8,189 bases of DNA from Rubritepida sp. (lineage in GTDB: Bacteria > Pseudomonadota > Alphaproteobacteria > Acetobacterales > Acetobacteraceae). Shown one piece after another: positions 1 through 7,670 of this stretch; position 1 is the stretch's first letter; each line of letters begins with the position of its first letter. The position numbers and the translations under genes were made by a program. The notes below the pieces were generated by a model, which worked only from the letters and a program-made list of their open reading frames with translations, was not told the origin of the DNA and made no database searches. The stretch is taken from positions 1 to 8,189 of the forward strand of contig JALHNW010000063.1 of assembly GCA_022843345.1 (NCBI GenBank). Reading direction: 5' to 3'.

Positions 1-1318
1 GGAACGCCCCCTTGCCGCGACCGAGCAGCGCCAGCGCCGCCGCGCCCACCCGCGTCGCCGCGCGGTACAGCGCCGGGCGCCGGGCGAACCAGGCCCAGAG
101 TGCCAGGTTGGAGCGGATGCCGCCGGGCTGGAGGTGGCGCTCGAACTCGCGCTCGCGCCAGTGGCGCATCAGCTTGGGCAGCGGGATCTTCACCGGGCAG
201 ACGCTCTCGCACTTGCCGCAGAAGGTGGAGGCGTTGGGCAGGTGCCCCGCCTTGTCCACGCCGATCAGCGAGGGCGTCAGCACGCTGCCCATCGGCCCCG
301 GATAGGTCCAGCCATAGGCGTGCCCGCCCACCACGCCGTAGACCGGGCAGTGGTTCATGCAGGCCGAGCAGCGGATGCAGCGCAGCATCTCGCCGAACTC
401 GGTGCCGATCATGTTGGAGCGGCCGGCATCCACCAGGATGACGTGGTACTCCTCCGGCCCGTCCAGGTCGCCCGCGCGGCGCACCCCGGTGCTGAAGGTG
501 GTGTACACCGAGAAATCCTGCCCGGTGGCGGAGCGCGCCAGCAGGCGCAGCAGGCTGGTGCAGTCCTCCAGCGTGGGCACCACCTTCTCGATGCTGGCCA
601 GCACGATGTGGACGCGCGGCAGGGTCTGCGTCAGGTCGCCATTGCCCTCGTTGGTGACGATGACGCTGCTGCCCGTCTCGGCGATGAGGAAGTTGGCCCC
701 CGTGATGCCCACGTCGGCGGCGAGGAACTTGGAGCGCAGCTCCGTGCGCGCCTCGCTCATGATGTCGCGCCGCTCGTGGAAGACGCGGTCGGCCGGCAGG
801 TGGGTGTGGGACTTGCGGAAGCTGTCCTCCCAATCCTCGCGGTTCAGGTGGAAGGCGGGACCGATGATGTGGCTCGGCGGCTCCTTCCTGATCTGGAGGA
901 TGTATTCGCCGAGGTCGGTCTCCACCGGCTCGATGCCGTGCGCCTCCAGGTGGTCGTTGATCCCGAGTTCCTCGGAGATCATGGACTTGCCCTTGGTGAC
1001 GGTGCGCGCGCCGGCCGCCTTGCAGATGCGCAGCACCGCGGCCCGCGCGTCGTCCGCCGTGTGCGCCCAGTGGACCTGGCCGCCGGCCTTGACCACCTGC
1101 GCCTCGTACTCCTCCAGGTAGAAATCCAGGTGGGCGAGGGTGTGGTCCTTGATGCCCTTGCCGATGTCGCGCAGCCGCTCGAACTCCGGCAGGCCGGCTA
1201 CGGCGGCGGTGCGCTTGCTCAGGAAGCCGCCCTTGGCGCGGGTCAGCGCCTTCTGGAGCCCTGGGTCTTCCAGCGCGTGGCGGGCGTTGTCCTTGAACTG
1301 CGGCGAGGTGGCGAGCAT
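1..1318 (-). CDS. lutB: LutB-family L-lactate utilisation iron-sulfur protein (C-terminus cut by window edge)
   Basis: Together with LutA and LutC, LutB forms the cytoplasmic, flavin-independent system that oxidises L-lactate to pyruvate. The visible 439 codons read without a stop to the left edge; family members are about 470-480 residues, so roughly the last 30-40 are missing. The N-terminal part (about residues 60-295) fits a LUD domain, beginning with the typical segment HLDFYLEEYE. Two ferredoxin-like clusters follow: C314-x2-C317-x2-C320-x3-C324-P, then C367-G-K-C370-x3-C374-P followed by VKIPLPKL. The tail matches the start of the LutB C-terminal region. The ATG at 1318 has a GAGGGA Shine-Dalgarno 9 nt upstream. 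It is divergent from the transaminase gene, so it is the first gene of its unit; lutC probably lies beyond the left edge. No lutA precedes it. The family is certain. Lactate as substrate is inferred from the family. Confidence 0.93.
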   Translation of the reverse strand, partial: MLATSPQFKDNARHALEDPGLQKALTRAKGGFLSKRTAAVAGLPEFERLRDIGKGIKDHTLAHLDFYLEEYEAQVVKAGGQVHWAHTADDARAAVLRICKAAGARTVTKGKSMISEELGINDHLEAHGIEPVETDLGEYILQIRKEPPSHIIGPAFHLNREDWEDSFRKSHTHLPADRVFHERRDIMSEARTELRSKFLAADVGITGANFLIAETGSSVIVTNEGNGDLTQTLPRVHIVLASIEKVVPTLEDCTSLLRLLARSATGQDFSVYTTFSTGVRRAGDLDGPEEYHVILVDAGRSNMIGTEFGEMLRCIRCSACMNHCPVYGVVGGHAYGWTYPGPMGSVLTPSLIGVDKAGHLPNASTFCGKCESVCPVKIPLPKLMRHWREREFERHLQPGGIRSNLALWAWFARRPALYRAATRVGAAALALLGRGKGAF

Positions 1319-1341
1319 GGCGGGTGATCCCTCGGGGGGCG

Positions 1342-1353
1342 GATGCGCGCATC
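1342..1353. promoter_or_regulatory. perfect 12-bp palindrome in the lutB/transaminase divergent region (candidate operator)
   Basis: GATGCGCGCATC is self-complementary over all 12 bases and lies 24 bp upstream of the lutB start. It overlaps the candidate lutB -10 (CATGAT, 1356-1351 on the minus strand), which carries an extended-minus-10 TG (TGGCATGAT). I see no good -35 for lutB. The site is well placed for a repressor of lutB, but I cannot assign it to a known regulator, and it does not resemble the TTGGT-N-ACCAA type sites of FadR/LldR-like proteins. A chance GC-rich palindrome is possible. Confidence 0.3.
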
Positions 1354-1399
1354 ATGCCACGGCGCGCGGCCGGGCGGAACGGCGCCGCGCCACCCGGTG

Positions 1400-1429
1400 C
1401 TGACATGGCAGCCCGACCGGTCCTATGCT
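1400..1429 (+). promoter_or_regulatory. candidate sigma-70 promoter of the transaminase gene
   Basis: CTGACA at 1400-1405 matches the -35 consensus at five of six positions. TATGCT at 1424-1429 matches the -10 at four of six, with an 18-bp spacer. Transcription would start near 1436 and give a leader of about 20 nt containing the AGGA ribosome binding site (1443-1446). A 7-bp inverted repeat, CGGTCCT (1418-1424) and AGGACCG (1443-1449), flanks the expected start point and could be an operator. The assignment rests on sequence match only. Confidence 0.45.
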
Positions 1430-1455
1430 GCCGCACCCGTGCAGGACCGCGCCCG

Positions 1456-2784
<1,329 letters not shown>

Positions 2785-2796
2785 GGCCGCGGGGGC

Positions 2797-2819
2797 CCGG
2801 GGGGCACGCTGCCCCCCGG
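2797..2819 (+). terminator. hairpin terminator after the transaminase gene
   Basis: Ten perfectly paired bases (CCGGGGGGCA with TGCCCCCCGG) enclose a 3-nt loop, 12 nt after the stop codon. On the plus strand it is followed by a weak pyrimidine/T stretch (TTCCTTCTT, 2820-2828). The minus-strand side has no T-run. It sits between convergent genes, 11 bp before the stop of the TctC-like gene, and most likely ends the rightward transcript; it may also block read-through from the other side. Confidence 0.7.
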
Positions 2820-2830
2820 TTCCTTCTTGG

Positions 2831-3820
2831 CTACTCCAGCGTGGCGCCGGACTCCTTCACCAGCCGCTCCCACACCGCCAGCTGCGAGTTGAGGTAGGCG
2901 CCGAAGGCCGCCGGGCTGTCATCCGCCACCGGCTCGAAGCCCAGCGGCGACAGGCGCTCGCGGAAGTCGGGCGCGCGCACCACCTGCGCCAGCGCCTCGT
3001 GCCAGCGTGCGACGGCCGGCGCGGGGGTGCGGGCGGGCAGAACGGTGGCGTACCAGCTCTGCATGTCGATGCCGCTGTTGGGCAGCACCTCGCGCATGCC
3101 CGGCACCTCGCGCAGCTCGGGCACGTAGGCGATGCGCTCCGCGCTGCCCACCGCGAGCGGGCGGAAGCGGCCGGAGCGGACATGGGGCATCAGCGCCGGG
3201 ATCACGTCGAACATCATGTCGATGGTGCCCGACAGCAGGTCGTTGATGGCCGGGCCGCCGCCGCGATAGGGGATGTGGCTGATGTCCATCCCCGCCGCGC
3301 GGTTGATGGAGGCGAGCGTGAGGTGCGAGGGTGTGCCGGTGCCCGACGATCCCATGGACAGCCGCCCCGGCTGCGCCTTCGCGGCCGCCACCAGCTCGGC
3401 GAAGCTGCGCCAGGGCCGGTCGGCGTTGACCACCAGCAGCACCGTGCCGGTGGAGACGCGGGTGACCGGCGCAAAGTCCCGGATCGGGTCGAAGGGCATG
3501 CCGCGCTGGAACAGGAACTTGTTGGCGGCCAGGATGGAGGCGGTGCCGAGCAGGATGGTGTGCCCGTCCGGCTCCGCCTTCGCCACCGCGTCGGCGCCCA
3601 GGTTGCCGCCGGCGCCGCCGCGGTTCTCCACCACGATGGACTGGCCGAGGACACCTTGCAGGCGCTCGGCCAGCAGGCGGCCGGTGATGTCCACCGCGCC
3701 GCCGGCGGCGAAGGGGACGACGAGGCGGATGCTGCGCGTGGGCGCCCACGCCTGGGCGTGGGCCAGCCCTGGCAGGGCCAGGGCCGGCAGCGCCGCGAGG
3801 GCGCGACGGGAGAGGGTCAT
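2831..3820 (-). CDS. Bug/TctC-family tripartite tricarboxylate transporter periplasmic receptor
   Basis: A 329-residue secreted solute-binding protein of the Bug family, whose members bind small carboxylates and related compounds for TctAB permeases or for sensing. Residues 1-22 form a signal peptide (SRR, a hydrophobic core, and cleavage after AHA); the twin arginines make Tat export possible. The mature part shows the family blocks: IRLVVPFAAGGAVD (31-44), VVENRGGAGGNLGAD, PDGHTILLGT, then HIPYRGGGPAINDLLSGTID followed by MMFD. The ATG at 3820 is chosen over an in-frame ATG at 3862 because AAGGAG lies 6 nt upstream and the signal peptide begins there. No tctA or tctB is in the window, so this is an orphan receptor, common in Acetobacteraceae and Burkholderiales. 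Its ligand cannot be read from sequence. Confidence 0.92.
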   Translation of the reverse strand: MTLSRRALAALPALALPGLAHAQAWAPTRSIRLVVPFAAGGAVDITGRLLAERLQGVLGQSIVVENRGGAGGNLGADAVAKAEPDGHTILLGTASILAANKFLFQRGMPFDPIRDFAPVTRVSTGTVLLVVNADRPWRSFAELVAAAKAQPGRLSMGSSGTGTPSHLTLASINRAAGMDISHIPYRGGGPAINDLLSGTIDMMFDVIPALMPHVRSGRFRPLAVGSAERIAYVPELREVPGMREVLPNSGIDMQSWYATVLPARTPAPAVARWHEALAQVVRAPDFRERLSPLGFEPVADDSPAAFGAYLNSQLAVWERLVKESGATLE

Positions 3821-3826
3821 GGAAGG

Positions 3827-3832
3827 CTCCTT
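3827..3832 (-). promoter_or_regulatory. ribosome binding site deciding the TctC start
   Basis: AAGGAG on the minus strand ends 6 nt before the ATG at 3820. It fixes the start of the Bug receptor and removes 14 residues from the longest open frame, leaving the signal peptide at the N-terminus. Confidence 0.8.
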
Positions 3833-3872
3833 TGCTGCGCGGATGCGTAGCCGGGGAACCATGTAGGGACAA

Positions 3873-4073
3873 TTACCCGGAATTGCCCACCTGATCCTTG
3901 AACGCGCCCGCCGCCTCGGGCGAATGCGTCTTCTTCGTCTTCTTCTCAGCCGCGCGGTCGCTGTGCGGCTTCACCTTGGCCGCGCCCATGTCCGCGTCGG
4001 TGGAGCGGGTGTCCATCTCGCCGCCGGTCGTCCTGGCCGACCAGTCCGGCTTGTTCTGCCCGTTGCCCGTCAA
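3873..4073 (-). CDS. small Lys-rich hydrophilic protein of unknown function, TTG start
   Basis: A 66-residue frame, very hydrophilic, with no membrane segment or cysteine. A basic patch AAEKKTKKTH (41-50) sits near the C-terminus. I do not recognise the family. The case for it being a gene is context: the TTG at 4073 overlaps the TGA stop of the upstream small gene (TTGA), and a perfect AAGGAG (4087-4082) lies 8 nt upstream inside that gene's last codons. This is a classic arrangement for translational coupling. An internal ATG (residue 20) is an alternative start but lacks an equally good binding site. It ends 52 bp before the Bug receptor gene on the same strand, so a shared transcript is possible. 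Confidence 0.6.
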   Translation of the reverse strand: MTGNGQNKPDWSARTTGGEMDTRSTDADMGAAKVKPHSDRAAEKKTKKTHSPEAAGAFKDQVGNSG

Positions 4074-4276
4074 TGCACCGTCTCCTTCTGCTTGGCGGTC
4101 TTCCGGCCCGATCCGCCGGGCTTCTTGCCGCCGCCATCCTGCTTGTTCACCGTGGCCCAGGCGCGGGCCTCGGCCTCATCCGCCGGCACGCCCCGGGCTT
4201 CGTAGCCCTCGGCGATGTGCTCGGCCTTGCGCTTCTGCTTGGGGGTGTACTTGGCCTTGGGGTCCTTGGTCGCCAT
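4070..4276 (-). CDS. small basic protein of the type often annotated 'plasmid stabilization protein'
   Basis: A 68-residue protein. Its core (about residues 7-47), containing KYTPKQKRKAEHIAEGYEAR and then EAEARAWATVNK, followed by a Gly/Lys tail (GGGKKPGGSGRK), matches a small family widespread in proteobacteria. Databases often call it plasmid stabilization protein; to my knowledge that label has little experimental support. It is probably cytoplasmic, and its basic tail could contact nucleic acid (inference). The ATG at 4276 is preferred over the in-frame ATG at 4297 because AAGGA lies 9 nt upstream, whereas 4297 has no binding site. It is the first gene of a two-gene leftward unit, divergent from the COG0523 GTPase gene with 104 bp between the starts. 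Confidence 0.8.
   Translation of the reverse strand: MATKDPKAKYTPKQKRKAEHIAEGYEARGVPADEAEARAWATVNKQDGGGKKPGGSGRKTAKQKETVH
4082..4087 (-). promoter_or_regulatory. ribosome binding site supporting the TTG start at 4073
   Basis: AAGGAG is formed by the Lys64-Glu65 codons of the upstream small gene and ends 8 nt before the TTG. It is the main evidence that the second small frame is translated from TTG. Confidence 0.6.
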
Positions 4277-4322
4277 CTTCGGTGGTCCTTTCGCCATGCC
4301 AACGCGCCGTCCGTCGGGGGGT

Positions 4323-4350
4323 TTGGCCTTCGGCGCCGCCGCGCCATATT
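4323..4350 (+). promoter_or_regulatory. candidate promoter of the GTPase-WD40-reductase operon
   Basis: TTGGCC (4323-4328) and CATATT (4345-4350), each four of six to consensus, are separated by 16 bp. Transcription would begin near 4357, about 24 nt before the GTPase ATG. CATATT is the only AT-rich hexamer in the intergenic region. I see no AT-rich Zur-type palindrome here, and the region is too short for a cobalamin riboswitch. Confidence 0.35.
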
Positions 4351-4380
4351 GCGCCGCGAAGCTTCCCAGGAGTGCCCACC

Positions 4381-5349
4381 ATGTCCGAACCCGTGCCCGT
4401 CACCGTGCTGACCGGCTACCTCGGCGCCGGCAAGACCACGCTGCTCAACCGCATCCTCACCGAGAACCACGGCAAGAAGTTCGCCGTCGTCATCAACGAG
4501 TTTGGGGAGCTGGGCGTGGACAACGACCTCGTCGTGGATGCCGACGAGGAGGTGTTCGAGATGAACAACGGCTGCATCTGCTGCACCGTGCGCGGCGACC
4601 TCATCCGCATCCTCTCCGCCCTCATGAAGCGGCGCGAGAAGTTCGACGGCATCATCGTCGAGACGACGGGCCTGGCCGACCCCGCCCCCGTCGCCCAGAC
4701 CTTCTTCGTGGACGAGGACGTGAAGAAGGCGACGAAGCTGGACAGCATCGTCACCGTGGTGGACGCCCGCCACCTGGCCGCCCGCCTGGAAGACAGCAAG
4801 GAGGCCGAGGAGCAGGTCGCCTTCGCCGACCTGCTGGTGCTCAACAAGATGGACCTGGTGAGCGAGGAGGAGGCCGCCGCCGTCGAGCGCCGCATCCGCG
4901 CCATCAACCCCTACGCCCAGATCATCCGCGCCACGAAGTCCGACGTGCCGATCGCCCAGGTGATCGGCCGCGACAGCTTCAACCTGGAGCGCATCCTGGA
5001 GCGCGAGCCCGACTTCCTGTCCGGCGAGGACGAGCACGAGCACGACACGGAGGTGAACAGCGTCTCCTTCGAGGTGTCCCGCCCCGTGGACCCCGAGAAG
5101 TTCAACCAGTGGATGACGGACCTGCTGGCGGCCAAGGGCCAGGACCTGCTGCGGACCAAGGGCATCCTGGCCTATCCGGGCGAGGACCGGCGCTTCGCCT
5201 TCCAGGCCGTGCACATGATCGCGGACGGCGACTACATCGGCCCGTGGAAGGAGGGCGACGCGCGGCGCTCCAAGATCGTCTTCATCGGGCGCGACCTGAA
5301 CCGCCCCGCGCTGCGCCGCGGCTTCGAGGCGTGCCAGGTGCCCGCATGA
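4381..5349 (+). CDS. COG0523 (CobW/YjiA/ZNG1-like) metal-chaperone GTPase
   Basis: A 322-residue G3E-family P-loop GTPase. Relatives bind Zn or Co and pass metal to client enzymes using GTP. Visible marks are Walker A GYLGAGKT (12-19), the family metal motif C65-I-C67-C68, ETTGLADP (94-101) and the guanine-specificity NKMD (155-158). A short His/acid stretch (H219-E-H221-D) marks the linker to the C-terminal CobW_C domain (about 226-317). The ATG at 4381 has AGGAG about 8 nt upstream. It is the first gene of a tight operon; its TGA overlaps the ATG of the WD40 gene. No cobalamin gene is nearby, so a role in B12 synthesis (true CobW) is unlikely; zinc handling is the more usual role. The metal and client are not shown by the sequence. 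Confidence 0.92.
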   Translation: MSEPVPVTVLTGYLGAGKTTLLNRILTENHGKKFAVVINEFGELGVDNDLVVDADEEVFEMNNGCICCTVRGDLIRILSALMKRREKFDGIIVETTGLADPAPVAQTFFVDEDVKKATKLDSIVTVVDARHLAARLEDSKEAEEQVAFADLLVLNKMDLVSEEEAAAVERRIRAINPYAQIIRATKSDVPIAQVIGRDSFNLERILEREPDFLSGEDEHEHDTEVNSVSFEVSRPVDPEKFNQWMTDLLAAKGQDLLRTKGILAYPGEDRRFAFQAVHMIADGDYIGPWKEGDARRSKIVFIGRDLNRPALRRGFEACQVPA

Positions 5350-6371
5350 GCGCCACCGCGGCCCCGGACTTCCTGGTCGAATCCCGCGGCACCACGGCCG
5401 AGCTCGGCGCCTGGGTGATTGGCCTGGCCTTCGGGCGCGGGCCCGGCGGGCTGTTCGCCGGGCTGGGCGACGGCACGGTGCGCCTGGCCGGTCCCGGCGC
5501 CGAATGGCGCGCGGTGGAGGCGCACCAGGGCGCCATCCTGTCGTTGTGCGCCGACAGCAGGGACGGCGTGCTGACCGGCGGCGACGACGGGCGGCTGGTG
5601 CGCGTCGCCCCCGACGGCACGCCGCAGGAGCTGGCGAAATACGGCTCGAAATGGGTGGAGCACGTCGCCGCCCACGAATCCGGCATCCGCGCCTGCGCCG
5701 TCGCCAAGGCCGTGCACGTGCTGGACGCGGCGGGTGCACCGCTGAAGTCGCTGGCGCATCCCTCCACCGTCGGCGGGCTGGCCTTCGACGCCAAGGGCAA
5801 GCGCGTCGTCGCCTCGCACTACAACGGCGCCTCCTTGTGGTTCGTGAACGCCAAGGAGGACAAGCCGCGCGTGCTGGAATGGAAGGGCAGCCACCACGCG
5901 CTGGCCGTCTCGCCGGATGGCGAGCACGTGGTGACCGCCATGCAGGAGATGTCGCTGCACGGCTGGCGCCTGAAGGACGGCCAGCACATGCGGATGTCCG
6001 GCTACCCCGGCAAGACGCACAGCCTGTCCTTCACCGCGAAGGGCAAGTGGCTGGCCACCGCGGGGGCGGAAGCCGTGGTGCTCTGGCCCTTCTTCGGCGG
6101 CGGGCCGATGGGCAAGCAGCCGACCGAACTGGCCGGCGGCGACGACGTGCTGTGCACCCGCGTCGCCTGCCACCCGCAGCACGACATGGTGGCCGCCGGC
6201 TTCGAGGACGGCCTCGTCCTGCTGGCCGACATCGCCACCGGGCGCGTGCTGCCGATCGCGCCCCCCTCGGGCGGCGGCGTTTCCGCCATGGCGTGGAACC
6301 CGGGCGGCACGCTGCTGGCCTGGGGCACCGAAACCGGCCGATGCGGCCTCGTGGACCTGGGAAAGCAATGA
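5346..6371 (+). CDS. WD40-repeat beta-propeller protein
   Basis: A 341-residue protein with no signal peptide or membrane segment, so probably cytosolic. It is built of about seven to eight degenerate WD40-like blades. Examples are residues 60-88 (HQGAILSLCAD then LTGGDDGRLVRV), 137-168 (VGGLAFDAKGKRVVAS), 181-210 (HHALAVSPDGEHVVTA), 222-247 (THSLSFTAKGKWLATAG), 265-297 and 310-338 (VSAMAWNPGGTLLAWGTETG). Such propellers act as binding platforms rather than enzymes. The start ATG overlaps the GTPase stop by four bases (ATGA), with a weak AGGTG 5 nt upstream, so translation is probably coupled. From memory, WD40 genes lie beside COG0523 genes in other alphaproteobacteria, which would suggest they work together. 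The actual function is unknown. Confidence 0.88.
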   Translation: MSATAAPDFLVESRGTTAELGAWVIGLAFGRGPGGLFAGLGDGTVRLAGPGAEWRAVEAHQGAILSLCADSRDGVLTGGDDGRLVRVAPDGTPQELAKYGSKWVEHVAAHESGIRACAVAKAVHVLDAAGAPLKSLAHPSTVGGLAFDAKGKRVVASHYNGASLWFVNAKEDKPRVLEWKGSHHALAVSPDGEHVVTAMQEMSLHGWRLKDGQHMRMSGYPGKTHSLSFTAKGKWLATAGAEAVVLWPFFGGGPMGKQPTELAGGDDVLCTRVACHPQHDMVAAGFEDGLVLLADIATGRVLPIAPPSGGGVSAMAWNPGGTLLAWGTETGRCGLVDLGKQ

Positions 6372-7186
6372 TCCTCAAGACCCCCCTGATGGCGATGCCC
6401 GCGCTGGGCCTCGGCACCTGGCCGATGAAGGGCGCGGAGTGCGAGCGCGCGGTGGAATCCGCGCTGTCGCTCGGCTACCGCCACCTCGACACCGCCGAGA
6501 TGTACGGCAACGAGGAGGCGGTGGGCGCGGCCCTCGCCCGCTCCGCCCTGCCGCGCGAGGAGGTGTTCCTCACCACCAAGGTCTGGTTCGACAAGCCGGA
6601 CGAGGCGTCCTTCCACGACGCCGCGCTGCGCTGCCTGGAGCGGCTGCGCCAACCCCATGTGGACCTGCTGCTAGTCCACTGGCCCTCGCCGGGGATGGAC
6701 CTGCCCGGCATCCTTTCCGCGCTCGCCAAGCTGCACGCTGCGGGGCTGGCGAAGGCGGTCGGCGTGTCGAACTTCCCCCCTGCCCTGCTGCGCCGCGCGC
6801 TGGAGCTCGCCATCGCGCCGCTGGCCTGCCTTCAGGTCGAGCACCACGTCATGCTCGACCAGTCGGCGCTGCTGGCCGTCACCGAGCCGGCGGGGATGGT
6901 GCTCACCTCCTACACCCCGCTCGGCAAGGGGGACGTGACGGAGCACCCGGTCATCCAGGCCATCGCCCGGCGGCACGGCGCGACGGGGGCGCAGGTGGCG
7001 CTGGCCGCCATCCTGGCCCGCGGGCGCGTCGCCGCCATCCCCAAGGCCGCGGGGCCCGAGCGCCAGCGCGAGAACCTGGGCGCGCTGTCCCTGCGCCTGT
7101 CCCCGCAGGACCTGGAGGAGCTGCGCGCCCTGCCCGGCGACCGGCGCTTCGTGAACCCGGACTTCGCCCCCGACTGGGCCGCCTGA
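6368..7186 (+). CDS. aldo/keto reductase (2,5-diketo-D-gluconate reductase B-like)
   Basis: A 272-residue NADPH-dependent TIM-barrel oxidoreductase that reduces carbonyl compounds; the length fits DkgA/DkgB-type members. The catalytic tetrad is intact: D41 in HLDTAEMYGNE, Y46, K71 in LTTKVWF and H104 in LLLVHWP. VGVSNFPPALL and the cofactor-binding IPKAAGPERQRENLGAL are also family hallmarks. The start is the ATG overlapping the WD40 stop (ATGA, 6368-6371); a weak GGGA lies 5 nt upstream, implying coupled translation. It is the third gene of the GTPase operon. The physiological substrate (keto-sugar, methylglyoxal or another aldehyde) cannot be told. The family does not need metal, so its place beside a metal chaperone is not explained by simple metal insertion. 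Confidence 0.93.
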   Translation: MILKTPLMAMPALGLGTWPMKGAECERAVESALSLGYRHLDTAEMYGNEEAVGAALARSALPREEVFLTTKVWFDKPDEASFHDAALRCLERLRQPHVDLLLVHWPSPGMDLPGILSALAKLHAAGLAKAVGVSNFPPALLRRALELAIAPLACLQVEHHVMLDQSALLAVTEPAGMVLTSYTPLGKGDVTEHPVIQAIARRHGATGAQVALAAILARGRVAAIPKAAGPERQRENLGALSLRLSPQDLEELRALPGDRRFVNPDFAPDWAA

Positions 7187-7241
7187 AACGAAACCATCCC
7201 CCGCGTGTTCGGCCGGGACGCAGACTGGAAAGGACCAACCC

Positions 7242-7670
7242 ATGCCGGCGACCGACGAGGATGGCGAGGTGGATCTGGGCGTCAGCCTGGACGTCGTGGC
7301 GACCATCGTGGACCTGGCGAATGCCGTGCAGTCGCCCGAGGAAGGCTCCATGGGCGACGGCGACGAGGATGAGGAGCGCGACGACGAGGAGGAGGATGCC
7401 GACCTCGTCGAGGAGGACGCGACGCTCGACATGCTCACCGACTTCATAGACGAGCTGAACGAGGACCAGCAGGCCGCGCTTATCGCGCTGGCCTGGATCG
7501 GCCGCGGCGACTACGAGGCCGAGGGCTGGGACGAGGCGCTGAAGCTCGCCTACGAGCGCAACGTGAAGGGCACGGCGGCCGAGTACCTGGTGGACATGCA
7601 GGGGCTGGGCGACCTGCTCTCGGAGGGCGTCGCCGCCTTCGGGCTGTCCGTCGAGGACGTGGAGCGGTAG
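7242..7670 (+). CDS. DUF3775-family protein with an acidic insert
   Basis: A 142-residue protein without cysteines, signal peptide or membrane segment. The C-terminal two thirds match my recollection of DUF3775: a helix FIDELNEDQQAALIALAWIG (68-87), RGDYEAEGWDEAL, then TAAEYLVDMQGLGDLLSEG. Between an N-terminal segment (12-30) and this core lies an extremely acidic, probably disordered stretch, with 16 Asp/Glu among residues 39-59. AAAGGA (7229-7234) lies 7 nt before the ATG. It follows the reductase gene by 55 bp on the same strand with no clear terminator between, so it may be the last gene of the operon or have its own promoter. The biochemical role is unknown; the family name is fairly secure. 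Confidence 0.85.
   Translation: MPATDEDGEVDLGVSLDVVATIVDLANAVQSPEEGSMGDGDEDEERDDEEEDADLVEEDATLDMLTDFIDELNEDQQAALIALAWIGRGDYEAEGWDEALKLAYERNVKGTAAEYLVDMQGLGDLLSEGVAAFGLSVEDVER

Noticed and set aside
134..1327. 397-residue plus-strand open frame opposite lutB
   Set aside because: It is a compositional shadow: low-complexity Ala/Gly/Val/His-rich translation, no family motif, while the minus strand encodes a complete LutB core with both iron-sulfur motifs.
1324..1455. N-terminal extension of the transaminase to an upstream ATG
   Set aside because: The extra 44 residues are Arg/Pro/Ala-rich, run through the candidate promoter, and are not needed for family length; a good ribosome binding site precedes 1456.
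3840..3872. Promoter (TTGTCC, 17 bp, TACGCA) before the Bug receptor gene
   Set aside because: The -10 matches consensus at only two of six positions, too weak to list; read-through from the small genes is equally possible.
4277..4380. Cobalamin riboswitch or Zur operator upstream of the COG0523 gene
   Set aside because: The region is only 104 bp shared by two divergent genes, with no B12-box-like sequence and no AT-rich palindrome.
4147..5739. 530-residue minus-strand frame and 718-residue plus-strand frame (4215-6371) over the GTPase and WD40 genes
   Set aside because: The minus-strand frame is shadow translation. The plus-strand frame becomes genuine only from 5346, where the WD40 ATG overlaps the GTPase stop; its upstream part is Arg/Pro-rich noise.
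7187..7241. Terminator between the reductase and DUF3775 genes
   Set aside because: Only a 4-bp complementary pair (GCGT/ACGC) is visible, not enough for a hairpin call.
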